A stretch of 64,000 nucleotides of DNA from Sphingopyxis sp. 2PD (GTDB lineage: Bacteria > Pseudomonadota > Alphaproteobacteria > Sphingomonadales > Sphingomonadaceae), in assembly GCF_005503695.1 (NCBI RefSeq), contig NZ_SCMU01000006.1, positions 58,501 through 122,500 on the forward strand, given 5' to 3'. A program made the position numbers and the translations under genes. Position 1 is the first letter of the stretch, and each line of letters starts with the position of its first letter. Below the pieces are notes generated by a model. That model searched no databases and was not told the origin of the DNA. It saw nothing but the letters and a program-made list of their open reading frames with translations. Shown here one piece after another: positions 26,106 through 36,420 of this stretch.

Positions 26106-27200
26106 CTACGGCACAAACGTCGTGAACAAATAGATCGCGAACAGCATCAGGTGGATCACCCCCTGCAGCACCGTGGTGCGCCCGTTCGCCAGCGTCTGTG
26201 ACGCGACGATCAGCGACAGGAAGAGCAGCACGGTCGACTTGGCATCGAGGCCGAGGCTGATCGGCAGGTCGGTGACGATCGACAGCACCGCGACCGCGGG
26301 AATCGTAAGGCCGATCGTCGCGAGCGCCGAGCCAAGCGCGAGGTTGAGGCTGGTCTGGAGCCGGTCAGCCTTCGCCGCGCGCACCGCCGCCAATCCTTCC
26401 GGCGCCAGAATGACGGCGGCAATCAACACCCCGAGCACCGCGGGCGGCGCGCCCCAATCGGCGAGCAGCGCGCCCATCACCGGCGACAGATTCTTGGCCA
26501 GCAGCACCACCGCGAACAAGCTGGCGAGCAGCAGCGCGCCCGAAATCGCGGTGCGCTGAAGCGTCGGCGGTTCGGCATGGGTGTCGGGCACGCCGTCGCC
26601 GTCGATGTCGATATCGGCATCAGGCAGGAAATAGTCGCGGTGGCGGACAGTCTGGACCAGCGCAAAGGTGCCGTAGAGAATCAGCGACACCCCGGCGACG
26701 AAACCGAGCTGGGTGGCCGAATAATAGGATCCCGGCGCGCTCGACGTGAAATTGGGCAGCACCAGCGTCACCACCGTCAGCACCGTCAGCGTCGCCAGCG
26801 CGGCGCCCATTCCGGTGCGCTGGAACCGCTGTTCATGATGGCGGATCGCACCGCTCAAGAGGCAGAGGCCGAGGATCAGGTTCACGATCACCATCACCGC
26901 CGCGAACACCGTGTCGCGCGCCAGCGTCTGCGCCTTTTCGGGTTCGGCCTGCATCAGGGTGAGGATCAACCCGACCTCGATCACGGTCACCGCGAGCGCG
27001 AGGATCAGCGTGCCGAAGGGCTCGCCGACGCGATGCGCGATAACCTCGGCATGGTGGACCGCCGCGACGACGGCACCCATCAGGATGATCGCCACTATCC
27101 ACGCGTTGAGCGGCATAGCGAGGCTGGCCATCGCGGTGAGGAAGCCAAGGATCGGGAAGAGATCGTGGGTCCGGTCGGCGAGGCGGATTTTCGAGGTCAT
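26106..27200 (-). CDS. chaA: ChaA-type calcium/sodium:proton antiporter
   Basis: A 364-residue inner-membrane cation:proton antiporter with about 11 hydrophobic segments. The two CaCA repeats are seen at LALAVTVIEVGLILTLM (67-83) and VLIAAVILAPEGLAAVRAA. Between the halves (residues 194-206) lies DADIDIDGDGVPD, an acidic DxDxDGDG loop like thrombospondin type-3 or dockerin calcium sites. It may sense cytoplasmic calcium. ATG 27200 is chosen as the start before the first helix. It lies 49 bases after hisF on the same strand. Confidence 0.88.
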   Translation of the reverse strand: MTSKIRLADRTHDLFPILGFLTAMASLAMPLNAWIVAIILMGAVVAAVHHAEVIAHRVGEPFGTLILALAVTVIEVGLILTLMQAEPEKAQTLARDTVFAAVMVIVNLILGLCLLSGAIRHHEQRFQRTGMGAALATLTVLTVVTLVLPNFTSSAPGSYYSATQLGFVAGVSLILYGTFALVQTVRHRDYFLPDADIDIDGDGVPDTHAEPPTLQRTAISGALLLASLFAVVLLAKNLSPVMGALLADWGAPPAVLGVLIAAVILAPEGLAAVRAAKADRLQTSLNLALGSALATIGLTIPAVAVLSIVTDLPISLGLDAKSTVLLFLSLIVASQTLANGRTTVLQGVIHLMLFAIYLFTTFVP

Positions 27201-27249
27201 GGGGCTTCTATTGCAGCCCGATTCGGCCTGCGCCACCCCCGTGAGCAGA

Positions 27250-28014
27250 TTAATGCGCGCGAACGGGCAATCCCGCAGCTGCGAGCCGCGCATGGGCATC
27301 GGCGATCGTCGCTTCGCCGAAATGGAAGATGCTGGCGGCGAGGACCGCGCTGGCGCCGCCGTCGATCACGCCCGTGACGAGATGGTCGAGATGGCCGACG
27401 CCGCCCGACGCGATCACCGGGACGCTGACCGCGTCGGCGATGGCGCGGGTCAGCGCGAGGTCGTAGCCGTCCTTGGTGCCGTCGCGGTCCATGCTGGTAA
27501 CGAGCAGCTCCCCCGCGCCGAGTTCGGCAAGGAGGACCGCATGATCAAGCGCGTCGATCCCGGTCGGCTGGCGCCCGCCGTGGGTGAAAATTTCCCACCG
27601 ACCGTCGGCCACGCGGCGCGCGTCGATGCTGCCGACCGCGCACTGGCTGCCGAAGCGGTCGGCGATGTCGGCAACGAGCTCGGGGCGCGCGACCGCGGCG
27701 CTGTTCACGGCGACCTTGTCGGCGCCCGCCAGCAGCAGCGCGCGGGCATCATCGGCGCTGCGCACGCCGCCGCCGACGGTGAGCGGCATGAAGCAGACTT
27801 CCGCGGTGCGGCTGACCATGTCGAGCAGGGTGCCGCGACCTTGGTGGCTGGCCGAAATGTCGAGAAAACAGAGCTCGTCGGCGCCGGCGGCGTCATAGGC
27901 GCGCGCGGCCTCGACCGGGTCGCCCGCATCGCGCAGATCGACGAAGTTCACGCCCTTGACGACGCGCCCGTCGGCGACATCGAGGCAGGGGATGACGCGG
28001 ACGCGGACGGTCAC
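27250..28014 (-). CDS. hisF: Imidazole glycerol phosphate synthase, cyclase subunit
   Basis: A 254-residue TIM-barrel enzyme that turns PRFAR plus ammonia from HisH into IGP and AICAR. It has [20 protein letters not shown] at the N-terminus, the first catalytic Asp in CLDV, and the second in TSMDRDGT. The start is GTG 28014, matching the family N-terminus MTVRVRVIP, with GGGAGGGG just upstream. That site is part of a repeat stem (28020-28041). It is last in hisB-hisH-hisA-hisF. Confidence 0.96.
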   Translation of the reverse strand: MTVRVRVIPCLDVADGRVVKGVNFVDLRDAGDPVEAARAYDAAGADELCFLDISASHQGRGTLLDMVSRTAEVCFMPLTVGGGVRSADDARALLLAGADKVAVNSAAVARPELVADIADRFGSQCAVGSIDARRVADGRWEIFTHGGRQPTGIDALDHAVLLAELGAGELLVTSMDRDGTKDGYDLALTRAIADAVSVPVIASGGVGHLDHLVTGVIDGGASAVLAASIFHFGEATIADAHARLAAAGLPVRAH

Positions 28015-28019
28015 CGGCC

Positions 28020-28116
28020 CCCCTCCCATTTATGGGAGGGGTTGGGGGAGGGCATGTTGGTGAAGGTGGGCTTATAAAACATGCCCTCCCCTAACCCCTC
28101 CCGCCAGCGGGAGGGG
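28020..28116. repeat. Nested palindromic repeat between hisA and hisF
   Basis: The first hairpin is CCCCTCCCAT/ATGGGAGGGG (28020-28041). A second pairing joins TTGGGGGAGGGCATGTT (28042-28058) with AACATGCCCTCCCCTAA (28078-28094). A third is CCCCTCCCGC/GCGGGAGGGG near 28095-28116. The right end runs into the 3' end of hisA. Confidence 0.8.
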
Positions 28117-28846
28117 AATTTCCCACCGCGATCGCGTCGGCGAGATCGAGCCGCCCGTCGTAGAGCGCCCGCCCGGTGATCACCCCCTCGATGCCGTCGG
28201 CGACATGCGGGCGCAGCGCATGGATGTCGCCGATGTCGGCGACGCCGCCCGATGCGATCACCGGAATGGCGACCGCCTTCGCAAGTGCGACCGTCGCTTT
28301 GACATTGCAGCCCTTGAGCAGCCCGTCACGACCGACGTCGGTAAACAGCAAGGCGGCGACTCCGGCATCCTCGAAGCGGCGCGCGAGATCTTCGACGCGA
28401 ACGTCCGACACATCGGCCCAGCCCTCGGTCGCGACCATGCCGTCGCGGGCGTCGACGCCGACTACGATCCGGCCGGGCAAGTCGCGCGCGACGGATTTGA
28501 CGAATGCGGGGTCTTTCAGCGCCGCGGTGCCGATGATGACGCGCTCGACCCCGAGCGCGAGCCAGCGGTTGACACCCGCGCGATCCCTAATCCCGCCGCC
28601 GACCTGCACCTTGCCGGGGAAAGCCGCGATGATGCTTTCGACCGCGGCGCCGTTGATGCTGGCGCCCGCAAAGGCGCCGTCGAGATCGACGACGTGGAGG
28701 TGGGTCGCGCCTGCATCGGCGAACAGCCGCGCCTGCGCCGCCGGGTCGTCGCCATAGACGGTCGCGCGGTCCATATCGCCCTCGGCCAAGCGCACGACCT
28801 GCCCGCCTTTAAGGTCGATCGCCGGGAAGATGGTCAGGGCCGCCAC
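28091..28846 (-). CDS. hisA: ProFAR isomerase
   Basis: A 251-residue TIM barrel that isomerises ProFAR to PRFAR in histidine synthesis. [19 protein letters not shown] carries the catalytic Asp; the second Asp is in [12 protein letters not shown] 28846 overlaps hisH by 13 bases. A palindromic repeat has replaced its last codons, so the C-terminus ([10 protein letters not shown]) is encoded by the repeat. Confidence 0.96.
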   Translation of the reverse strand: MAALTIFPAIDLKGGQVVRLAEGDMDRATVYGDDPAAQARLFADAGATHLHVVDLDGAFAGASINGAAVESIIAAFPGKVQVGGGIRDRAGVNRWLALGVERVIIGTAALKDPAFVKSVARDLPGRIVVGVDARDGMVATEGWADVSDVRVEDLARRFEDAGVAALLFTDVGRDGLLKGCNVKATVALAKAVAIPVIASGGVADIGDIHALRPHVADGIEGVITGRALYDGRLDLADAIAVGNSPPAGGRG

Positions 28847-29442
28847 TTCAAAAACCTTTCGAGCGTTGCGAGGCCGTAGGCCTGGCTTTTTTCGGGATGA
28901 TATTGGACGCCGACGATATTGTCCTTTGCCACCGCGGCGGTGAACGTCGCGCCGTGGCTGCTGGTGGCGGCAACGTCGGTGGTGTCAGCGAAATGATAGC
29001 CGTGGAGGAAATAGGCCTCGCCCGCCGCGATCACCGGATGCGGCGCCACCGGCACGACGTCGTTCCAGCCCATGTGCGGGATGCGGAGACCCGGCGCGGG
29101 GTCAAAGGCGCGCACGGTACCGCCGATCCAGCCAAGCCCCGCGTGCCGCCCATGCTCCTCGCCCGCGTCGGCGAGCAATTGCATGCCCACACAGATGCCG
29201 AGGAACGGCGCGCCGTCGGTCCGGACGCGGCGGTCGATCGCCTCGACGAGGCCAGGGATTGCGGTCAGCCCGTTCATGCAGGCAGCAAACGCGCCAACGC
29301 CCGGCAGCACAATGCGGTCGGCCTTGGCGACGGTATCGGGATCAGCAGTCACCGCGACATCGGCAGCACCCGCCGCGACGAGCGCATTATGCACCGAGCG
29401 AAGATTGCCCGCGCCATAGTCGATCAGGGCAATAGCGCTCAT
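28834..29442 (-). CDS. hisH: Imidazole glycerol phosphate synthase, glutaminase subunit
   Basis: A 202-residue class I glutamine amidotransferase. The nucleophile Cys is in GICVGMQLL, and His and Glu are in VQYHPEKS. It feeds ammonia to HisF. It starts at ATG 29442, ten bases after hisB, and overlaps hisA. Confidence 0.96.
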   Translation of the reverse strand: MSAIALIDYGAGNLRSVHNALVAAGAADVAVTADPDTVAKADRIVLPGVGAFAACMNGLTAIPGLVEAIDRRVRTDGAPFLGICVGMQLLADAGEEHGRHAGLGWIGGTVRAFDPAPGLRIPHMGWNDVVPVAPHPVIAAGEAYFLHGYHFADTTDVAATSSHGATFTAAVAKDNIVGVQYHPEKSQAYGLATLERFLKWRP

Positions 29443-29451
29443 GGACGGCTC

Positions 29452-30039
29452 CTAGAGCACACCCTTCGTGCTGGGGATCGCATCGCCCTTGCGCGGGTCG
29501 ATTTCGACCGCCTGGCGCAGCGCCCGCGCGAGCGCCTTGTACATGCTTTCGGCAATGTGATGGTTGTTCTCGCCGTAGAGCGTCTCGATGTGCAGCGTGA
29601 TCCCCGCGGTCTGCGCGAAGCTGTGGAACCAGTGCGGGAACATCTCGGTGTCCATCTCGCCGAGCCGCGGCTGCGAGAAGCTCGACTTGTAAACGCAGTG
29701 CGGGCGCCCCGAAATGTCGAGCACGCAGCGCGTCAGCGTTTCGTCCATCGGTGCATGCGCCTCGCCATAGCGGGCGATGCCGCGCTTGTCGCCGAGCGCC
29801 TTCGCGACCGCCTCGCCGAGTGCGAGTGCGCTGTCCTCGACCGTGTGATGCTGGTCGATGTGGAGATCGCCCTTCACCTGCATCGAGATGTCGATCAGCG
29901 AGTGGCGCGACAATTGTTCGACCATATGGTCGAGGAAACCGATGCCGGTCGACACGGCATAATCGCCGGTGCCGTCAAGATTGACGGTTATGGCGATGTC
30001 GGTTTCCTTGGTCGTGCGCTGGACGGTGGCGGTTCGCAT
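29452..30039 (-). CDS. hisB: Imidazoleglycerol-phosphate dehydratase
   Basis: A 195-residue monofunctional IGPD that makes imidazole acetol phosphate. Metal-binding motifs are [14 protein letters not shown] ([10 protein letters not shown]) and [12 protein letters not shown] 30039 matches the usual MRTATVQR start; ATG 30051 is also in frame. First gene of the his operon, divergent from sspB. Confidence 0.95.
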   Translation of the reverse strand: MRTATVQRTTKETDIAITVNLDGTGDYAVSTGIGFLDHMVEQLSRHSLIDISMQVKGDLHIDQHHTVEDSALALGEAVAKALGDKRGIARYGEAHAPMDETLTRCVLDISGRPHCVYKSSFSQPRLGEMDTEMFPHWFHSFAQTAGITLHIETLYGENNHHIAESMYKALARALRQAVEIDPRKGDAIPSTKGVL

Positions 30040-30126
30040 GGACTGCCCCATAGCAGCCACTTTTCACCATGCAAGGCGACTCTCCCCCCTTGACCCATCG
30101 GTTCCGCCCGTTCATCCCCCTGCCCC

Positions 30127-30609
30127 ATGACCGATGACGTTCGCGACAGCCTGATTCCCTATGACGAAATCGTGCAGGACGCGCTGCGCGCCGTGGTCGG
30201 CCGCGTGCTGCGCCAGATCGAGGGTTATGACAGCCTGCCGGGCGAGCATCATTTCTACATCACGTTCAAGACGCAGGCGGCCGGGGTGTCGATTCCGGCG
30301 CATCTGATCGCGAAATTTCCCGACGAAATGACGATCGTACTGCAGAACCGCTTTTGGGATCTGAAGGTCGCCGCCGATCATTTCAGCGTCGGCCTGTCGT
30401 TCAACCAGACGCCGTCGATCCTGACGATCCCCTATGCCGCAATCACCGCCTTCGTCGATCCGTCGGTCGATTTCGGGCTGCAATTCCAGGTCAGCGACGA
30501 CGAGACGAGCGCCCCCGAGCCGCATGACGAAGCCGACAATGATCGCCCCGACATGGCGAGCGAGGACGGGTCGAACGTCGTGACGGTGGATTTCGGCAAA
30601 AGGAAGTAG
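30127..30609 (+). CDS. sspB: SspB-type ClpXP adaptor
   Basis: A 160-residue alphaproteobacterial SspB. The folded N-terminal domain includes FYITFKTQAAGVSIPAHL and LSFNQTPSILTIPYAAI. It has an acidic, flexible tail and ends in the ClpX-binding-type segment VVTVDFGKRK. It delivers ssrA-tagged and other substrates to ClpXP. Confidence 0.92.
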   Translation: MTDDVRDSLIPYDEIVQDALRAVVGRVLRQIEGYDSLPGEHHFYITFKTQAAGVSIPAHLIAKFPDEMTIVLQNRFWDLKVAADHFSVGLSFNQTPSILTIPYAAITAFVDPSVDFGLQFQVSDDETSAPEPHDEADNDRPDMASEDGSNVVTVDFGKRK

Positions 30610-30611
30610 AG

Positions 30612-30875
30612 GGGCCAGGCTCCGCCCGTAACGCCTTCGAGGTTTGAGGCGATTTTGTTCAGGGCGAGGAAGCGAGGCGTAGGCATATGATTATATTCCA
30701 AGGCTCGCTGACGCGGCCATGGACAAAATCGGTCAAATCCCGAAGGGACGACGAAATGGCTTCGATCTCGAGTTTGCGTGGCCTGACGGTTAGAACCACT
30801 AACCGCTGCGGCCATCCAAACCCGATATCTTCGCCATTTCGACGCCTCGAAGGCGTTACGGGCGGAGTCTGGCCC
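30612..30875. repeat. Palindromic element of about 264 bp with 31-bp arms
   Basis: The left arm (30612-30642, starting GGGCCAGGCTCCGCCCGTAA) pairs with 30845-30875 with one mismatch. Inner arms CGATTTTGTTCA (30650) and TGGACAAAATCG (about 30720) make it nested. It separates sspB from the small membrane-protein gene and its right arm touches that gene's start. No transposase inside, so a non-autonomous mobile element is likely. Confidence 0.8.
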
Positions 30876-30877
30876 TG

Positions 30878-31185
30878 ATGGCGTCGCCATGGCCCCCCAG
30901 CCGGTTCTGGCAATATTGGGCGCTCGCCGGGATGCTGGTCCTGACCGCCGCATTCTGGTGGAGCATCGAAGGCTTTACCCTGTTCGAAGAGGCAACGTCG
31001 CGCGGCCAGATTGCCGATGGATTGCTGCGCTTCAGCCTGTTGATCCTGACCCCGATGCTGGTGATCGTCTGGCTGCTCGCCGCGTGGATGCGCCGCCGCG
31101 TCGGTGAAACGGGATATTGGAAGATGCTGGGCCTGGTCGCGATGATCTGGGGCGGGTCCGTTCTGGTGACGCAGTTGCTGGTCGG

Positions 31186-31189
<4 letters not shown>
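30878..31189 (+). CDS. Small membrane protein of unknown function
   Basis: A 103-residue protein with three likely transmembrane helices (about 13-31, 50-68, 80-100). It overlaps fumC by ATGA, which supports it being translated. ATG 30878 lies three bases after a repeat element, so its leader has probably been replaced. Family not recognised. Confidence 0.7.
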
Positions 31190-32598
<1,409 letters not shown>

Positions 32599-32614
32599 GA
32601 GGGGAGAAGGAGAT

Positions 32615-32986
32615 ATGGGCATGATCGGCAGGATCGTAGGCGGCGTGCTGGGCAGCGCCATCGGCAGGCAAAAAGGCAATCACCCGGTCGCGGGCGCCGT
32701 GATCGGCGCGGGCGCGCTGTTCGCGGCGCGGCGATTGTTCCCGCAACGCTATGCCGCGCTCGCAGCGACGGTCGCCGCGGGATACCTCACCAAGAAATGG
32801 GCCGAGCGCGCCGAAGCGCGGCAGGCCTCGGAAAAGGCGCACGCCGCCGATCCGCAGCTGGCACAGGCGGGCGTGGTCGACAGCTATGCCGGCACCGCGG
32901 GTCCGGCGCCCGATGGCCAGACAATGGGCGACGCATTGCCGCCTGCGATTCCGATCGACAATGATCGGCCGACCGCCATCCACTGA
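32615..32986 (+). CDS. Small glycine-zipper-like protein
   Basis: A 123-residue protein. Residues 1-35 (GRIVGGVLGSAIG) and 28-56 are glycine/alanine-rich hydrophobic segments. A charged helix and a flexible Pro/Asp tail follow. AAGGAG precedes ATG 32615. It lies 16 bases after fumC and likely shares its message. Function unknown. Confidence 0.75.
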   Translation: MGMIGRIVGGVLGSAIGRQKGNHPVAGAVIGAGALFAARRLFPQRYAALAATVAAGYLTKKWAERAEARQASEKAHAADPQLAQAGVVDSYAGTAGPAPDGQTMGDALPPAIPIDNDRPTAIH

Positions 32987-33062
32987 CGGGTGAACCGGTA
33001 CCTTGTCATCGCCGCCACGAGCTGTATTGCATAGACAATACACAGGTGAAACGGGGTGTCCA

Positions 33063-34631
33063 ATGGTACGGAATCGATGGGTTTTAGCGATGCTGGCAAG
33101 CGTCGCCGTCGGCAGCGCGGGTTCGGCGAACGCACAAGTGCCTGACGCCGATCCGCCTTTGGCCACCGCCCCCCCGTCGGCAGAGGACCAAGCGTTTGCC
33201 GCCGATTTCGAGCGTTTTCTGGATCGGGCGATGGCGCGCTTTCCGTCGATGCCCGCGATATCGGTCGCGATCGTCCATCGCGGCGTGCCCGTGTTCGTCG
33301 ACGCAAAGGGGCGCGCCGACGTCGAAGCGGGTATTGCCGCAACGCCCGACACGCCATTCTATATCGCGTCGTCGACCAAAAGCTTTGTCGGCACCGCCTT
33401 GGCGTTGCTCGATGCGCGCGGGACGATCGACCTCGACTGGACGATGCGCGAACTGGCGCCCGATATCGCCTTCGCCCCCGATGTTCCCGCCGACAAGATC
33501 AGCTTGCGCGACCTGCTGGCGCATCGCCATGGCCTCGCGGGCGACGCGATGGCGTTCCGGCTCGCCTATAGCGGCGAATATGATGACGCGACGCTGCTCC
33601 GCTTGCTGGCGCAGATCAGGCCCGACCCCGGCACCCCGCCGGGCAGCTTCCGCTATGGCAATATCGGCTACAATATCGCCGCGCTGCTGGTCGAGCGGCG
33701 CATCGGGCGGCGGTGGCAGGACATCGTGCAGGATGAACTGCTCGCGCCGCTGGCGATGACAGAAACCCTGACCGAAGGGATCGCCGAGCGCCGCGGAGCG
33801 CCCGTTGCCGCACCCTATCGCGGCGCCGAGCGCCTCTATTTGGTCAAGGACGATCGCACGATGCATGCCGCAGGCGGCATGTATGCGAGTGCCAGCGACA
33901 TGGCGCGCTGGCTGACGCTCCAACTTCAGGACAAGCGCGAATTGGCGCAGGCGGCGGCGACGGCGCGGGCGCCGGTGGCGACGCTTGATGGCGCTTTCGG
34001 GCCGTTTCGCCGGACAGGCTATGGGCTCGGCTGGTACGCGGGACCCTATGCCGAACAGACGCTGTACCACGCCTTTGGTTCGTTCGTCGGTGCGCGCGCG
34101 CATGTGTCGGTGCTACCCGCCGCGGGGCTGGGGGTTGCGGTGGCGACCAATGACGAGGGCGCGGGGTTCCGGATCGTCGACCTAGCCGCGCTCTATACCT
34201 ATGACTGGTACCTCCATGGCGCGGCGCACGCCGACGCCAAAGCAGCGGAGCAAATCGAAAGCCTTGCCGGACAATGGGCGCGGCAGGTCGAAAAGGTCGC
34301 GGCGCAGCGCGCCGAACGCGCCGCGCGCGCGTCGCAGCTGACCCTGCCCGCCGCCGCCTACACGGGTGATTATTGCAACGCCGATTACGGTACGATCGGC
34401 GTCACGCCGCAAGGCGCGGGGCTCTATCTGACGATGGGTCGGCTGCATGCGAGCACCGAGGCCGGTGCCGCGCCCGACACCGTGCGTGCCGAACTGATTC
34501 CCGGTCAGGGCGAGGAATTTCGCTTTGTCGTCACAGGCGGCGTGGCAACCGCGATCGAAGCGTTCGGCAGCCGGTTCGACCCCTGCATCGATAGTGGCGG
34601 AAAGGCTATGCCGCCGCCTGCCATTCCTTGA
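33063..34631 (+). CDS. Serine hydrolase, beta-lactamase/class C type, exported
   Basis: A 522-residue exported enzyme. The signal peptide ends at ANA-Q (about 25). The SxxK nucleophile motif is SSTK at about 102-105, and the Tyr motif is YGN in FRYGNIGYN. A C-terminal beta domain (from about 415) has no known motif. It belongs with penicillin-binding-protein-like esterases and DD-peptidases. Its last 26 bases overlap the 3' end of the opposite DUF2585 gene. Confidence 0.87.
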   Translation: MVRNRWVLAMLASVAVGSAGSANAQVPDADPPLATAPPSAEDQAFAADFERFLDRAMARFPSMPAISVAIVHRGVPVFVDAKGRADVEAGIAATPDTPFYIASSTKSFVGTALALLDARGTIDLDWTMRELAPDIAFAPDVPADKISLRDLLAHRHGLAGDAMAFRLAYSGEYDDATLLRLLAQIRPDPGTPPGSFRYGNIGYNIAALLVERRIGRRWQDIVQDELLAPLAMTETLTEGIAERRGAPVAAPYRGAERLYLVKDDRTMHAAGGMYASASDMARWLTLQLQDKRELAQAAATARAPVATLDGAFGPFRRTGYGLGWYAGPYAEQTLYHAFGSFVGARAHVSVLPAAGLGVAVATNDEGAGFRIVDLAALYTYDWYLHGAAHADAKAAEQIESLAGQWARQVEKVAAQRAERAARASQLTLPAAAYTGDYCNADYGTIGVTPQGAGLYLTMGRLHASTEAGAAPDTVRAELIPGQGEEFRFVVTGGVATAIEAFGSRFDPCIDSGGKAMPPPAIP

Positions 34632-35169
34632 TCGCCTCGACCGGCGAGACGAGCATGAGGACGTTGAGGGTCAGATTGTCGCGGATCGTCCACAGGGTGA
34701 AGAGTTCGAAGGCGATCGCGATGATCAGCGTGACCCACCAGCGCATCCGGCTGGCGGCGAGGAAGCCCGCGATCATGAACAGCGCGTCGCTGACCGAATT
34801 GAGGATCGAATCGCCGCTGTAGCCGAACGCCATCGTCACCTCGCGGTAGCGGTCGATGATGACCGGCGAGTTTTCGAGGATTTCCCATGCGGCCTCGATC
34901 CCGATCGCGAGCGCGAGCAGGATCCAGAGCGGCTGGCGCGGCAGCAGCCAGCGACCGAGCCCGAAGAAGATGAAGCCGTGAATGATGTGGCTGAAGCTGT
35001 ACCAGTCCGAAATCTGCTGGCTGTTCTGATCGGATTGCACGACGCCGTGCCACAGGCTGATCGTGCCGCACGGGCAGAGCGGCGGGCGGCCCATCGCGAA
35101 CAGGATCGCGGTGAAGACCGCGAGCAGGCCCGCGGCGACAATCCAGCCGGTGCGTGAAATCCCCATCAT
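34606..35169 (-). CDS. DUF2585 (UPF0314) membrane protein
   Basis: A 187-residue membrane protein with about five helices. MGRPPLCPCGTISLWHGVVQ, then SDQNSQQISDWYSFSHIIHG and EILENSPVIIDRYR are the conserved family motifs of alphaproteobacteria. The function is unknown. ATG 35169 or 35166. It is divergent from gmk. Confidence 0.87.
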   Translation of the reverse strand: MMGISRTGWIVAAGLLAVFTAILFAMGRPPLCPCGTISLWHGVVQSDQNSQQISDWYSFSHIIHGFIFFGLGRWLLPRQPLWILLALAIGIEAAWEILENSPVIIDRYREVTMAFGYSGDSILNSVSDALFMIAGFLAASRMRWWVTLIIAIAFELFTLWTIRDNLTLNVLMLVSPVEAIKEWQAAA

Positions 35170-35221
35170 ATGCCCCGCCCTTCGCGCTTGACCGTTGCCG
35201 TCCGTCAGGCGAATAGCGCGC

Positions 35222-35884
35222 ATGGCTGAAAGCGTCCATCTCGACCGCCGCGGCGTGTTGTTCGTCCTCTCCTCGCCGTCGGGCGCGGGCAAGACCACCA
35301 TTTCGAAAAAGATGCTGGGGGTCGACCCCGACATCGCGCTGTCGATTTCGGCGACGACGCGGCCACCGCGGCCCGGCGAGGTCGACGGCAAGGATTATCA
35401 TTTCGTCGACACCGAGACGTTCAAGCAGATGGCGGCCGATGGCGAATTCCTGGAATGGGCGCATGTGTTCGGCCACCGTTATGGCACCCCGCGGGCGCGG
35501 GTCGAAGAGCTGTTGGCGGCGGGCAAGGACGTGCTGTTCGACATCGACTGGCAGGGCGCGCAGCAGTTGTATCAGGAGGCCGGCCCCGACGTGGTTCGCG
35601 TGTTCGTGCTGCCGCCGACGATGGAGGAACTCGAACGGCGGCTGCGCGCGCGCAAGACCGACAGCGACGAAGTGATCGCCGCACGGATGGCGCGCGCCGC
35701 GAACGAGATCAGCCACTGGGACGGTTATGACTATGTGCTGATCAATGACAATGTCGACGAATGTTATGGCGAAGTGATGGCGATCCTGCGCGCTGAGCGA
35801 TTGAAGCGGCGGCGACAGATCGGGCTGATCGGCTTTGCCCGCGACCTGATCCGGTCGGTGCCCGAGGGCGATACGGCGATTTAG
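35222..35884 (+). CDS. gmk: Guanylate kinase
   Basis: A 220-residue GMP kinase. The P-loop SSPSGAGKTT is at 17-26, and SISATTRPPRPGEVDGKDYH binds GMP. DIDWQGAQQL is the Walker B equivalent. ATG 35222 (MAESVHLDRRG) is preferred over the upstream in-frame start at 35195. Confidence 0.97.
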   Translation: MAESVHLDRRGVLFVLSSPSGAGKTTISKKMLGVDPDIALSISATTRPPRPGEVDGKDYHFVDTETFKQMAADGEFLEWAHVFGHRYGTPRARVEELLAAGKDVLFDIDWQGAQQLYQEAGPDVVRVFVLPPTMEELERRLRARKTDSDEVIAARMARAANEISHWDGYDYVLINDNVDECYGEVMAILRAERLKRRRQIGLIGFARDLIRSVPEGDTAI

Positions 35885-35905
35885 AGTTCGTTTGGTTGAG
35901 GTTTA

Positions 35906-35974
35906 ACCGTAGCCCTGAGCCTGTCGAAGGGCGCTTCTCGGTGAAGCGCCCTTCGACAGGCTCAGGGCTACGGT
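35906..35974. repeat. Perfect 32-bp inverted repeat (CCCTGAGCCTGTCGAAGG family)
   Basis: Arms 35906-35937 and 35943-35974 pair perfectly around TCGGT. It lies between convergent gmk and the thioesterase gene and may terminate both. A close copy is at 56241. Confidence 0.9.
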
Positions 35975-35975
35975 G

Positions 35976-36419
35976 TCATGTTTCGGTCGGCGTCACCAGA
36001 TTGGCGGTCAGTTCGGCGACCATCTCCGCCCGCAGCGGTTTGGCCTGACCAGCGGTGCGGCACACGACCACGGTGTCGCACGTCGCGATGCAGCGGCCGT
36101 TCTGGAACATCGCCTGGACGATCGTCCAGCTCGAGGTGCCGAGGCGGCCGATGCCGGTCGCGATCTCGACCGGATCGGGGAAATTGCCCTCGGCCAGATA
36201 ATTGATCTCGACCGCGGCGACCATCGTGCGTTCGTTCGCCGGACGCTCGCCGAGCGGACGCACCTGCCGGTTGAGCAGCACCCGCCCGCTTTCGAACAAG
36301 GCTGCAAAGGCCACATTGTTGAGGTGGCCGTTGATGTCCATATCCTGAAAGCGCGTCTGGAATTCGGTGCAGACGGGGTAGCTGGCGGCGTTCAGCCGCC
36401 AGCTCTCCGGTTTGGCCAT
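35976..36419 (-). CDS. Acyl-CoA thioesterase, 4HBT hotdog family
   Basis: A 147-residue hotdog-fold protein. RFQDMDINGHLNNVAFAALF contains the catalytic Asp region of 4-hydroxybenzoyl-CoA thioesterases. It begins one base after the stop of the SDR, so it is in the fatty acid operon and likely releases acyl groups from CoA. Confidence 0.9.
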   Translation of the reverse strand: MAKPESWRLNAASYPVCTEFQTRFQDMDINGHLNNVAFAALFESGRVLLNRQVRPLGERPANERTMVAAVEINYLAEGNFPDPVEIATGIGRLGTSSWTIVQAMFQNGRCIATCDTVVVCRTAGQAKPLRAEMVAELTANLVTPTET

Positions 36420-36420
36420 A

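Noticed and set aside
30687..30878. A small plus-strand frame inside the 264-bp palindrome
   Set aside because: Its end mirrors the opposite-strand frame because both arise from the inverted arms; it is repeat sequence.
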